Below are positions 24,348 through 33,720 of a stretch of 64,000 bases of DNA, in pieces. Each line of letters opens with the position of its first letter. Position 1 is the first letter of the stretch. This DNA is from Oribacterium sinus. GTDB taxonomy: Bacteria > Bacillota > Clostridia > Lachnospirales > Lachnospiraceae. The notes under the pieces were generated by a model that had not been told where the DNA came from, did not search any database, and saw nothing but the letters and a program-made list of their open reading frames with translations. The translations under genes and the position numbers were made by a program. Location: contig NZ_JACHHH010000006.1 of NCBI RefSeq assembly GCF_014202695.1, positions 62,001 to 126,000 of the forward strand, in the 5' to 3' direction.

Positions 24348-26989
24348 CGAAGTTTCTCCTTTAAACTAAACAACAGATTGATGGCTTCCAAGGGACTCAT
24401 GCTTTCAAAGGAATCATTTCGAATACAGTCTAAAACTTCTTTTTCTTCCTTTCTTAGCTCTGAAGCAAAATTTTTCCTTCCTCTTTCTTCGAGTTTTAAG
24501 GTTTTTTCCGGAAAATCCTCTACAAATTTTTCTTCCGGGGCCTCTTCAAAATCTAAATGCTGAAGACGAAGGTCCTTTTCATTTAAGAAGCTGGAGATTT
24601 CTCTGGCTCTGTCCAATACGGGCGCCGGAACACCCGCTAGCTTGGCCACATCAATACCATAACTTTCGTCTGCCCCTCCCGGCATAATCTTACGAAGGAA
24701 CTGTATTTCCCCCTGCTCCTTGGATACCGCTATACAGTAGTTCTTCACATTTTCCAGCTTCCCCTCTAGTACACTTAACTCATGATAGTGGGTGGCAAAG
24801 AGGGTTTTGGCTTTGATTTCCCTGGCAAGATATTCCACCACTGCCCAGGCTATGGAAAGGCCGTCAAAGGTGGAGGTACCTCTTCCGATTTCATCCAAAA
24901 TCAACAGAGAATTTTCTGTAGCATTTCGTAAAATATTGGAAACCTCACTCATTTCCACCATAAAGGTGGATTGACCGGAGGCCAAATCATCGGAAGCTCC
25001 CACTCTGGTAAAGATTCTGTCGCAGATAGGAATATCCGCCTGCTTTGCCGGCACAAAGGAGCCGATGGAAGCCATCAGAACGATTAAGGCAACTTGTCGC
25101 ATATAAGTGGATTTTCCTGCCATATTGGGACCGGTTATAATCGCTATTTTTTCCTCTTTGCCAAGACTTGCATCATTGGGGACAAAGCTTTGGTCCTGTA
25201 AAAGTTTTTCCACCACCGGATGACGACCATCCACAATTGTTAAATTACCTTCTTCATTGATTTTTGGACGAACATACTGCTCCTGCATAGCTACCTTGGA
25301 AAGAGAAAGGCAGGCATCCAAAAAGGCAATTTCCTTGGCGGTTTTTTGCATTCTCCCAAGCTCCCGGGAAAGCTCTTCCCGCAAATTTACAAAGAGACTG
25401 TATTCCAGCTGCTGTAAATTTTCAGCCGCTCCCAAGATTTTATTCTGTAAATCCTGTAATTCTACGGTTGTGTATCGTTCCGCCTGGGCCAAAGTCTGTC
25501 TTCTAATAAAATAGTCGGGGATTTCCCCCTGATAGGACTTGGAGATTTCAAAGCAGTAGCCGAAAATACGGTTATATTTGATTTTCAGATTTTTAATTCC
25601 GCTTTTTTCTCTTTCCTGCTCTTCCAGCCGGTTCAGCCATTCTTTCCCATGCTCCCCCGCTTCCCGGAAAAGTCGCACCTCTTCATGGAAGGAAGACTTA
25701 ATGATTCCTCCCTCCTTAATGCTAAGGGGGGGATCCTCTTCAATACATTCATCAATCCTGGTATAAAGCTCCTCCAGTGCATCCATTTTCTGTCCTAAGC
25801 CCTGTAAAAGCTTTCCGGAAAAGGAGCTTAAAGTTCTTTTTATCACCGGCAGGAATTGTAAAGAGGATTTTAAAGCCAGCATATCTCTGGCATTGGCGGA
25901 GGAAATGCTGATTTTCCCAATCAGTCTTTCCATATCGTAGATGGAATCCAGATATTCTCTAAGCTCTTCTCCGTCAATATAACGCTGACAAAGCTCTTCT
26001 ATACAATCTAAACGCTCCTCCATTTTCTTTCTTTCCCGAAGCGGTCGTTCCAGAAAATGGCGAAGCATACGACTTCCCATGGCGGTATGGGTTTTGTCCA
26101 GTACCCAAAGCAGGCTTCCTCGCTTTTTCTTGTCTCTAAGGGTTTCCCAAAGCTCCAGATTTCTCTGGGTGGAAAGGTCCAAAAGCATATAGTCTTCCCG
26201 ATGAAAGCGCTCTATATGCCGAATATGGGATAAAATATTCTTCTGGGTATCATAAAGATAGCGTAGGCAGGCACCTAAAGCCCTTCTTTCCAAAGGGGCA
26301 TGCTCTAGCCCTAAGCCGGGGATGGAAGAAGAAAAATGGGAAGAAAGAATCTTATCCGCCTCTTCCTTTCCAAAATAATCCTTCTCCTTTTCTGTAATGC
26401 TTAAGCTAAAGCGACTGTCCAAGGCAGAGCTTAATTCTTTATCCTCTAAAAAGCCTATGGGACAGAGAATCTCCTTTGGGGAAAAACGGGAGATTTCATC
26501 CAGAAACTCCTTGTTATCGGAAACACTTAAACTGTATAGCTCTCCGGTACTGATATCCACGGTAGCAAGACCGATGCCGCTGTTTCCCGGATAAATAGCG
26601 GAAAGATAGTTATTTTTTCCTTCCTCTAAAGCAGTTTCCTCGGTCTGGGTTCCGGGAGTAATCACTCGGATAATCTCCCGTTTTACCAGTCCTTTAGCAA
26701 GCTTTGGATCCTCTACCTGTTCTCCTATGGCGACCTTAAAGCCCTGGGAAACCAATTTACTGACATAGGAATCCGCCGCATGATAAGGAATTCCGCACAT
26801 GGGGGCCCTTTCCTCCAGACCGCAATCCTTCCCTGTAAGCACCAAATCCAAAGCCTTGGAGGCTTTGATAGCATCCTCAAAGAACATTTCATAAAAATCT
26901 CCAATGCGGTAAAAGAGTAGGGCATCAGGTACCTCCTTCTTGCTCTCCAAATATTGCCGCATCATAGGGGATAATTTTGCTTCATCCAT
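24344..26989 (-). CDS. mutS: DNA mismatch repair protein MutS
   Basis: An 881-residue MutS1 that recognises mismatches. The N-terminal mismatch-binding domain has YRIGDFYEMFFEDA, containing the Phe-x-Glu wedge motif in the form FYEMF. The C-terminal ABC-type ATPase has GPNMAGKST, the STFMVEMSE signature region and ILDEIGRGTSTFDG as Walker B. Length is normal. The start overlaps the miaB stop by one base (TAATG) and the end overlaps mutL. Confidence 0.98.
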   Translation of the reverse strand: MDEAKLSPMMRQYLESKKEVPDALLFYRIGDFYEMFFEDAIKASKALDLVLTGKDCGLEERAPMCGIPYHAADSYVSKLVSQGFKVAIGEQVEDPKLAKGLVKREIIRVITPGTQTEETALEEGKNNYLSAIYPGNSGIGLATVDISTGELYSLSVSDNKEFLDEISRFSPKEILCPIGFLEDKELSSALDSRFSLSITEKEKDYFGKEEADKILSSHFSSSIPGLGLEHAPLERRALGACLRYLYDTQKNILSHIRHIERFHREDYMLLDLSTQRNLELWETLRDKKKRGSLLWVLDKTHTAMGSRMLRHFLERPLRERKKMEERLDCIEELCQRYIDGEELREYLDSIYDMERLIGKISISSANARDMLALKSSLQFLPVIKRTLSSFSGKLLQGLGQKMDALEELYTRIDECIEEDPPLSIKEGGIIKSSFHEEVRLFREAGEHGKEWLNRLEEQEREKSGIKNLKIKYNRIFGYCFEISKSYQGEIPDYFIRRQTLAQAERYTTVELQDLQNKILGAAENLQQLEYSLFVNLREELSRELGRMQKTAKEIAFLDACLSLSKVAMQEQYVRPKINEEGNLTIVDGRHPVVEKLLQDQSFVPNDASLGKEEKIAIITGPNMAGKSTYMRQVALIVLMASIGSFVPAKQADIPICDRIFTRVGASDDLASGQSTFMVEMSEVSNILRNATENSLLILDEIGRGTSTFDGLSIAWAVVEYLAREIKAKTLFATHYHELSVLEGKLENVKNYCIAVSKEQGEIQFLRKIMPGGADESYGIDVAKLAGVPAPVLDRAREISSFLNEKDLRLQHLDFEEAPEEKFVEDFPEKTLKLEERGRKNFASELRKEEKEVLDCIRNDSFESMSPLEAINLLFSLKEKLR

Positions 26990-28422
26990 TAAAGAACACT
27001 CCCATAGTAATAAAAGCCCATAGATTTATCCAAACGAACCGGAACAATTTCTCCGATTAAGCGCTCTCCACCTTCAAAGTGAACCAGCACATTGTTGCTC
27101 AGTCTTCCGGTCAGCATATTCTCGGACTCTTTGTCCTTTTCTTCCACTAAAACTTCCATGACCTTACCCAGGTCTCTTCCTTCTCTCTCCTCGGAATGAA
27201 GACGAATATGCTCTAAAAGACGCTGGAAACGCTCCTTTACCACATCCTCAGGAACTGCCTCCCACTTAGCGGCCGGAGTTCCCGTACGCTTGGAATACTG
27301 GAAGGTAAAGGCGGAATCAAACTTGGAGTAGGCAACCACCTCCATGGTATCCTGAAAATCCTCTTCCGTCTCCCCGGGGAAACCTACAATAATGTCTGTC
27401 GTTAGGCTCACATCCGGCAAAACTTCTCTTATCTTTTTCACCAAAGCCATATAGGATTCTTTACTGTAATGCCGGTTCATCCTCTTTAAAATAGCCGTAG
27501 AGCCGGATTGTAGGGGCAGGTGAATATGATTGCAAATGTTTTCATTTTCCTTCATAACCTGTAAAAGCTCATCGGAAAAATCCTTGGGATTAGGGGTCAT
27601 GAAACGGAGTCGCTTAAGACCGGGAAGCTTTGCAATTTTTGCCAAAAGCTCCGGAAAGGAACATTCCTCCTTCTTGTCCAAGCCATAGGAATTCACATTT
27701 TGCCCAAGGAGCATGATTTCTTTTACGCCGTCGGCAACCAATGCCTCACATTCTTTCAAAATTTCCTGAGAATCTCTGGACTTTTCTCTTCCTCTCACGT
27801 AGGGCACAATACAATAAGTACAGAAATTATTGCAGCCAAAGCTGATATTTACGGCTGCTCTAAAGCTATATTTCCTCTTGGAGGGAAGATTTTCCACGAT
27901 TTCCGCACTATCCTCCAAAAGCTCTACCTTCTTCTCCTTGGAGAGCATGGTTTCTAAAAGATACTCTGCCAGCTTATAGATATTGTGGGTACCGAAAATC
28001 AGATGCACATAGGGATATTTTCTCTGAATGGTTTCCACCTCATCCTTTTCCTGCATCATACAACCGGTAATTCCAATGATTAAGTCCTTATTTCTTTGAT
28101 AGAGATGCTTAAGCTGTCCGATACGACCATAAAGCTTTTGATTGGCATTCTCCCGGACGGTACAGGTGGTAAAGAGGATTACATCCGCTTCCTCTTCCTT
28201 CTCCGTAATGCTATAGCCTGCTTCCTGTAAAATTCCCTGAAGCTTTTCTCCGTCCTTGGCAGACATCTGGCAACCGATGACGGTCACCATGGCCTTGGCC
28301 TCATAGCCCTCTCCCTTTTTTACATCCAACAGGGCTTTGATTTGTTCTATAAAGTAAAACTGGCGCTCCGGCTCATTGGCAGGTGCGTTTTCCAATATTT
28401 CCGTAAATAACTTGTTTCCCAC
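26989..28422 (-). CDS. miaB: tRNA methylthiotransferase MiaB
   Basis: A 477-residue radical-SAM enzyme that converts i6A37 to ms2i6A37 in tRNA. The N-terminal UPF0004 domain has three cluster cysteines (VIGCQMS, TTCTVRENA, TGCMMQEKDEV); the radical-SAM domain has CNNFCTYC; a TRAM domain closes the protein (about 410-470). The start is GTG at 28422 after GTGAGGG. It opens the miaB-mutS-mutL-miaA operon. The 83-base gap before it is AT-rich, with TAGCTATCTAGCTA repeats, and probably holds a promoter, but no clear pair of boxes was found. Confidence 0.96.
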   Translation of the reverse strand: MGNKLFTEILENAPANEPERQFYFIEQIKALLDVKKGEGYEAKAMVTVIGCQMSAKDGEKLQGILQEAGYSITEKEEEADVILFTTCTVRENANQKLYGRIGQLKHLYQRNKDLIIGITGCMMQEKDEVETIQRKYPYVHLIFGTHNIYKLAEYLLETMLSKEKKVELLEDSAEIVENLPSKRKYSFRAAVNISFGCNNFCTYCIVPYVRGREKSRDSQEILKECEALVADGVKEIMLLGQNVNSYGLDKKEECSFPELLAKIAKLPGLKRLRFMTPNPKDFSDELLQVMKENENICNHIHLPLQSGSTAILKRMNRHYSKESYMALVKKIREVLPDVSLTTDIIVGFPGETEEDFQDTMEVVAYSKFDSAFTFQYSKRTGTPAAKWEAVPEDVVKERFQRLLEHIRLHSEEREGRDLGKVMEVLVEEKDKESENMLTGRLSNNVLVHFEGGERLIGEIVPVRLDKSMGFYYYGSVL

Positions 28423-28505
28423 AATTCCCTCACATTTCTATTTTTGTAGCATAGCTAGATAGCTAGTTTTATATCTGTATAAGAATATAATATGGCAAGG
28501 CTATA

Positions 28506-30107
28506 TTATTTCCCTAAGGAACGGATATAGGCCTCTGCCACCTTCATGCCGTCCATGGCGGCACTCATAATTCCTCCGGCATAGCCGGCGCCCTCTCCAC
28601 AAGGGTAAATCTCCTTCTCCATACAGCGGAGTTCTTCATCCCTTAAAATTCTAAGGGGAGAAGAGGTTCTGCTCTCCACGCCGTAAATCAGGGTATTTCC
28701 CTTGGAAAAGCCCCTCATCTTTCCTTCAAAGGCTTCCATGGATTCAATAAAATCCTCCTTGATATTGCCAAGCTTTGGATAGTTTTCAAAGTGGAATAGA
28801 GGGCTTAAATCACATTCCTTGCTCTGCCCCTTCAGCATAAGTTCTAAATTCTCCGCATCACTAGCGACATTTTTAATTTTGTCGTATCTGCTGTAGGGCA
28901 CTCTTCCCTTACCAAGTTGAAAAGCCTTCTCTTCCCAGTATTCCTGCAAAGCAATTCCGGCAAGGGGATTATTTACTCCCCCGTATTCCTCTTTTTTTAT
29001 CGTGAATATGATGGCGGAGTTGGCATAGCCGCTGTCTCTTTTGCTATAGCTCATACCGTTCACACAAAGTCGTCCCTCCTCCGAAGAAGAGTTTACCACA
29101 TATCCTCCCGGACACATACAGAAGCTGTAAAAAGAACGATGCTTTGCCTGATGACTGATTTTATAGGCGGAGGCTCCCAGCTTTTCTCTTAATTCCTCGG
29201 GAATCTCACCGTATAACGCGGCATCGATATCCCTTTGGCTATGCTGAACTCTAAAGCCCATGGCAAAATCCTTAGCCACAATGGGATAAGAAAGGGCGTA
29301 AAGCTCCCGAAAGCTGTCTCTTGCGCTATGGCCGATGGCGATAATTAAGGGGTGCCTTTCCTCCTTTTGAAAATGATACTGCTGTCCGAAGTGGATTTCT
29401 CCCCCAAGACTCTCTATTTCCTTTCTAATGGAGGAAACAATGGAAATCAGGGCATCCGTTCCCACATGGGGTTTGGCATCATAGAGGATTTCTTCCTTGG
29501 CACCATGCCGGATAAATTCCTGAAGAACAAAACGGGAGCGACCATGTTGATCCTTTACCAGGGTATTCAGCTTTCCGTCAGAAAAAGTTCCTGCTCCTCC
29601 TTCCCCAAATTGGGGATTAGATTCCTTGATTAAAATCCCCTTCTCCCATAGGGCTTCCACATCCTTTGCTCTTTCCTCCACAGCCTTTCCCCTTTCATAA
29701 ACAATGGGGCGACAGCCGGCTTTGGCCAAGAGTAGACTTGCAAAGATTCCTGCCGGTCCAAAGCCCACCACGATGGGACGATGCTCTTCCGACTGAAAGA
29801 AATCCTCCACAGCCTTTCCTTGAATCCTATCAGGACACTTAGGCTCCTGATACAGAACAGGAGTAAAGCTTTGAATATCTTTATTTTTCAGTTTGGCAAG
29901 GAGCTTCTTCTCGGAAACTCCCCTTAGCTCCACTGAAACCGTATAAACATAAAAGAGCTGGGACTTTTTTCTGGCATCCAAAGAACGGCGAAGAATCTGA
30001 TAGGAAGAAATCTCCTCCTTTTTCAGCTTTAGGCACTTCGCAATGGCCGGTAGAAGGGCATCCTCTTCCTTCTCTATAGCTAATTTCAACTGTCCGATTT
30101 TAATCAT
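28506..30107 (-). CDS. NAD(P)/FAD-dependent dehydrogenase of the COG2509 type
   Basis: A 533-residue flavoprotein starting MIKIGQLKLAIEKEED. The first ~100 residues form a small N-terminal domain, followed by the dinucleotide-binding VVGFGPAGIFASLLLAKAG, then NPQFGEGGAGTFSDGKLNT, which is characteristic of this uncharacterised dehydrogenase family. The C-terminal GEGAGYAGGIMSAAMDG is the FAD-contacting end. The ATG at 30107 is preferred over an upstream in-frame start because GGGGAAG precedes it. It overlaps the end of the next FAD gene by eight bases. The substrate is unknown. Confidence 0.88.
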   Translation of the reverse strand: MIKIGQLKLAIEKEEDALLPAIAKCLKLKKEEISSYQILRRSLDARKKSQLFYVYTVSVELRGVSEKKLLAKLKNKDIQSFTPVLYQEPKCPDRIQGKAVEDFFQSEEHRPIVVGFGPAGIFASLLLAKAGCRPIVYERGKAVEERAKDVEALWEKGILIKESNPQFGEGGAGTFSDGKLNTLVKDQHGRSRFVLQEFIRHGAKEEILYDAKPHVGTDALISIVSSIRKEIESLGGEIHFGQQYHFQKEERHPLIIAIGHSARDSFRELYALSYPIVAKDFAMGFRVQHSQRDIDAALYGEIPEELREKLGASAYKISHQAKHRSFYSFCMCPGGYVVNSSSEEGRLCVNGMSYSKRDSGYANSAIIFTIKKEEYGGVNNPLAGIALQEYWEEKAFQLGKGRVPYSRYDKIKNVASDAENLELMLKGQSKECDLSPLFHFENYPKLGNIKEDFIESMEAFEGKMRGFSKGNTLIYGVESRTSSPLRILRDEELRCMEKEIYPCGEGAGYAGGIMSAAMDGMKVAEAYIRSLGK

Positions 30108-31470
30108 TTTTCTTCCCCATGGCTCTTCCCGCCAAAATTCCCGATCCAAAGGCAAAATGAAGATTATAGCCTCCACAAATGCCGTCCACATCCAAGACTT
30201 CCCCGGCAAAGTATAAATCCGGATTCTTTTTACTTTGAAATTCCGGAATGAAAATTTCCGATATATTCACCCCTCCTGCCGTACATTGGGCTCTTTGAAA
30301 ATCTCCGATTCTTTCCGGATGAAAAGGAAAATGCAGGCAAAGCTGACATAGTTCCAATATTTTTTGATCCGAAATATCCTGAATCTTTTGCTTTAGAGGA
30401 AAGGCTGTCCTTTCGTAAAGCACTAGACTCAGTTTTTCCGGAAATAGTCCAAGCAAAAAGGCTTCTCCTCTCTCCTCTTCCAAAAGCTCTTTTCTTTTAA
30501 GAAAATAGTTTTTGGCCTCCTCCTCTTCAAATTTCGGAAGGAAGGACAGTTCCAAAGAAAACTTTGCTTTTTCTTCCAAAAGCCTATGCACCAGGCGACT
30601 CATTTGAAAAACAATAATACCGGATATCCCGTAATCCGTGCATTGCAGTTCTCCCTCATCCTGAAAAACTAAATCCTGCTCCTTATAAAGCCCGGCCCTC
30701 ACATCCACTCTGACACCGGACCAAAGCTTAACATAGTCTTCCTTGGTATAGATGGGGACAAGGCTGGGGAAAAGAGGAGAAACCGTATGGGATAAAGTTT
30801 TCGCAAAACCATAGCCCTCACCGGAAGCTCCAAGAGCTTCCATGGCCAGTCCTCCGCTGGCAATTAAAAGCTTCCTCCCTTGTAGAGAAAACTCTTTTTC
30901 TTCCCATTCCATTTTTTCTTTTTTATTCTTTTCCTTTTTTCTGTTTTTTTCTTTACTTCCGGAGACAAGAGTATAGTCGGAAAAATGATCCTTGTGAAAG
31001 GAAGAATCATCTCCTCTCTTAGGCAGAAGCTTTTTTCCTTTTAAGAAAAAGCCCTCTTTCTCAGTCCAAGAAATTGCTTCAACCCTATGTTGCAGACAGA
31101 TTTCTACGCCTAGCTTGTAAAGAGCGTTTTCCAGGCATTGCACCAGACTCTTTGCCTGGTCGGAATAGGGATAGACATAGTCGCCTCTGAATTTTGGGTA
31201 TATTCCCAAGGATTTAAAATACTCTAAGGAATCCTTGCTATCAAACTGTGCTAAAAAGGGAGGAATGCATTCCGGATGATTGCTGCGATAGGCAGAAATC
31301 GGCATAGAAAGATTGGTAAAATTGGCTCTTCCGTTTCCGGTCTGACTTAACTTCTTACCAAGGCAAGATTGTTTTTCCACTAAAAGAACCGACTTTGCAC
31401 CGGCTCTTTTTGCTTCTATGGCAGCCACCATACCGGCAGCTCCTCCTCCCACAATGATACAATCCTTCAT
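30100..31470 (-). CDS. HI0933-like (YhiN-type) flavoprotein with charged insertion
   Basis: A 456-residue FAD-binding protein of the HI0933/aminoacetone oxidase-like family. It begins with the dinucleotide-binding IVGGGAAGMVAAIEAKRAGA, has GNGRANFTN, and ends with LYFAGEVLDVDGICGGYNLHFAFGSG, all typical. It is longer than the usual ~400 residues because of a Lys/Glu-rich insert of about 45 residues near position 150-195 (KEKNRKKEKNKKEKMEWEE). The physiological reaction is not known. The downstream FAD gene overlaps it, so the two are coexpressed. Confidence 0.88.
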   Translation of the reverse strand: MKDCIIVGGGAAGMVAAIEAKRAGAKSVLLVEKQSCLGKKLSQTGNGRANFTNLSMPISAYRSNHPECIPPFLAQFDSKDSLEYFKSLGIYPKFRGDYVYPYSDQAKSLVQCLENALYKLGVEICLQHRVEAISWTEKEGFFLKGKKLLPKRGDDSSFHKDHFSDYTLVSGSKEKNRKKEKNKKEKMEWEEKEFSLQGRKLLIASGGLAMEALGASGEGYGFAKTLSHTVSPLFPSLVPIYTKEDYVKLWSGVRVDVRAGLYKEQDLVFQDEGELQCTDYGISGIIVFQMSRLVHRLLEEKAKFSLELSFLPKFEEEEAKNYFLKRKELLEEERGEAFLLGLFPEKLSLVLYERTAFPLKQKIQDISDQKILELCQLCLHFPFHPERIGDFQRAQCTAGGVNISEIFIPEFQSKKNPDLYFAGEVLDVDGICGGYNLHFAFGSGILAGRAMGKKND

Positions 31471-31546
31471 ATTGCCCCTATTCTTTTCTATATCCTTTGA
31501 TTATATTTCATCTTTTTAATTTTAAGCTTATTTATAGTTTTCGATT

Positions 31547-33226
31547 TTAATCCTTGATAAATCTCTTTAAACGTCCCCCCATAGGCATTTCATCCAGGTC
31601 TTCTTTGGAAAAGGCATTCATCTTCAGAAGACTTCCAAAGTAGAGAACCACCGCAACGAAAATCGCCGGAAGTAAAGACAGGGCGGAACCGATTCTTCCC
31701 TTCCCAAGCTTCTCCGGAAGAAGGAAATGAATCAAGAAATAGCAGCCAAATGCAAAAATTCCCATAATGAGAGAAGCTAAAATAGGATATCCTATGGTTT
31801 TTCCCCAGTCTATTACGCATCTGGTATGGCGTTTTATAGCGGCCTGATTTAAGATGCACATCATGATGGCAAAAAGGATATTGGAAACAACTACTCCGTA
31901 GATGCCTGTTTTTCCATATAAGAGAAGTAACAAACTGGCCAAATGAAATACCAAAGAAATGACGGAATGCTTAAGAGGCAGATTCAGATGTCCCAATCCC
32001 TGTAAAATGGCATTACTGATGGTGGACAGAGAATAGAACAAGACCGCTAAGGCTCCGATTCTGGTCACATTAATCAAAAGCATTACATTTTTTCCGGGGA
32101 AAAGCATTCTGCATAGAGGCTCCGCCAAAATACACATCCCCACCGTACAGGGCACGGCAATCAGCATACTGAAGCGAATACTGGTCTGGATTTGTCCAAG
32201 GGTCTTTTTCCGATCATGGGAAGCAACTGCCGCAGTAAGACTGGGAATCAAAGAGGAGGATAAGGCATTGGCCAAGGCCACGGGAATATTAAAGAGAATA
32301 TGATATTCCCCGAAAATTCCCCACTCCATTACAATCCGCTTGGTGGGAATCTGAAGCTTAGTCATAATGCTGGAATAAAAATAATCATCTAAAACGGAGG
32401 AAATATTGTATACCGTACTGGAAATCAGGATAGGAACCATAGTTGAAAACAACAATAAGGCGGAGCGCTCGTAGCTTTCCACCATACTGCTATCCTTCTT
32501 GGCTCTCTTTCTAAGTCTTGGTCTTTGATAGGAATAAAGCATCAAAAAGAACAGCAGGGCAATAAAAGCTCCCACACCGGTTCCGATAGCTCCTCCCATA
32601 GCACCGAATGCATAGGAATACTCCGTGTTATTGTATAGCAAATTGGCTTCTTTTCCCTTAGCGAAAAGAAGGTATGCCATTAAAACGGAAAAAACGGCAT
32701 TGGCAATCTGTTCCAGGATTTGAGAAATAGCTGTAGGAATCATATTTCCCATGCCCTGAAAGTACCCGCGCAAAAGTCCGAGATAGGCCATAATCCAAAC
32801 GGTTGGAGCCAAGGCCCTAAGGGCATAAGAAGCAAAGGGCTTTTTCAAGGCTCCGGCTATGGCATCCGCCCCGAAGAAGAGCACAAAAGCCATAACTGCT
32901 CCCATAATGGAAGCATAAACAAAAGAAACCCTTAAAACTCTTTCCGTATTTTTAAAACGTTTCGCCGCCAAATTCTGAGAAATCAGCTTGGAAATGGCAA
33001 TGGGCATGGAATAACTGGATAAAATCAGGAGTAGGGTATAAATAGAAAAGGCTGAGGTATAATAACCATTTCCCTCATCGGAAATAATTGCGGAAAGTGG
33101 AATTCGGTAAACCATGCCGATAAGGCGAACCAGAATTCCGGCAACTGCAAGAAGAGATCCCTGCAGAACAAAATTATTTCCGCTTGATCTTCTTTTTGTG
33201 GAGACTTGTCTTCTGCCTTCTCTCAT
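31547..33226 (-). CDS. MurJ/SpoVB-like lipid flippase (polysaccharide transporter superfamily)
   Basis: A 559-residue membrane protein with about 14 transmembrane segments, starting MREGRRQVSTKRRSSGNNFVLQGSLLAVAGILVRLIGMVYRIPL, a typical start for the SpoVB/MurJ-like MOP superfamily in Clostridia. Such proteins flip lipid-linked cell-wall precursors; SpoVB itself works in spore cortex synthesis, but the role here cannot be decided. The gene overlaps the ybeY stop by four bases and has a GAGG ribosome binding site. A 76-base gap separates it from the next gene. Confidence 0.85.
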   Translation of the reverse strand: MREGRRQVSTKRRSSGNNFVLQGSLLAVAGILVRLIGMVYRIPLSAIISDEGNGYYTSAFSIYTLLLILSSYSMPIAISKLISQNLAAKRFKNTERVLRVSFVYASIMGAVMAFVLFFGADAIAGALKKPFASYALRALAPTVWIMAYLGLLRGYFQGMGNMIPTAISQILEQIANAVFSVLMAYLLFAKGKEANLLYNNTEYSYAFGAMGGAIGTGVGAFIALLFFLMLYSYQRPRLRKRAKKDSSMVESYERSALLLFSTMVPILISSTVYNISSVLDDYFYSSIMTKLQIPTKRIVMEWGIFGEYHILFNIPVALANALSSSLIPSLTAAVASHDRKKTLGQIQTSIRFSMLIAVPCTVGMCILAEPLCRMLFPGKNVMLLINVTRIGALAVLFYSLSTISNAILQGLGHLNLPLKHSVISLVFHLASLLLLLYGKTGIYGVVVSNILFAIMMCILNQAAIKRHTRCVIDWGKTIGYPILASLIMGIFAFGCYFLIHFLLPEKLGKGRIGSALSLLPAIFVAVVLYFGSLLKMNAFSKEDLDEMPMGGRLKRFIKD

Positions 33227-33720
33227 CGGTAATATCCTCTATTCTCTAATATCTCTTCCTGCTTCTGCTCCATCTCTTTACGTTCCTCTTCCTCCATGTG
33301 ATCATAGGAGAAAAGGTGTAATAGGGAATGTGCAACTAAAAAGGCAAGCTCTCGCTCCAAAGAATGGCCGTAGCTCTCCGCCTGTTCCTTTACCTTGTCC
33401 CAGTTTAGGACAATATCTCCCAGCATCAGCTCTCCGGTTTCCGGATCAAAATTCCCCCATTCCTCTTCCAAGCTTTCAGGAAAGCTTCCCGGAGGATCTA
33501 AAGACAATAAAGGAAAAGACAGAACATCCGTTGCATAATCAATTCCTCTTTGGCTTAGATTTAATTCCCGCATCTCCTCTGACTCTATAAAGCTTACGGA
33601 GAGGGAAACATCATAGGGACAGGAAACATAATCAAGACTTTCCTCCACGATATCCTGAATGATTTTTTCGTAATCCAGACTTGTTTGTTCCTTCACTTCC
33701 CACTGAATGTCTATTTGCAT
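33223..33720 (-). CDS. ybeY: Endoribonuclease YbeY
   Basis: A single-domain metal-dependent RNase for 16S rRNA maturation and ribosome quality control. The zinc motif is present as HSLLHLFSYDHMEEEE. ATDVLSFPL and GDIVLNWDKVKEQAESYGHSLERELAFLVAHS are also conserved. The ATG at 33720 (MQIDIQWEV) is chosen because AAGGATAAAT precedes it, giving 165 residues; the frame extends upstream to 33762. The first ~89 bases overlap the end of phoH out of frame. Confidence 0.94.
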   Translation of the reverse strand: MQIDIQWEVKEQTSLDYEKIIQDIVEESLDYVSCPYDVSLSVSFIESEEMRELNLSQRGIDYATDVLSFPLLSLDPPGSFPESLEEEWGNFDPETGELMLGDIVLNWDKVKEQAESYGHSLERELAFLVAHSLLHLFSYDHMEEEERKEMEQKQEEILENRGYYR

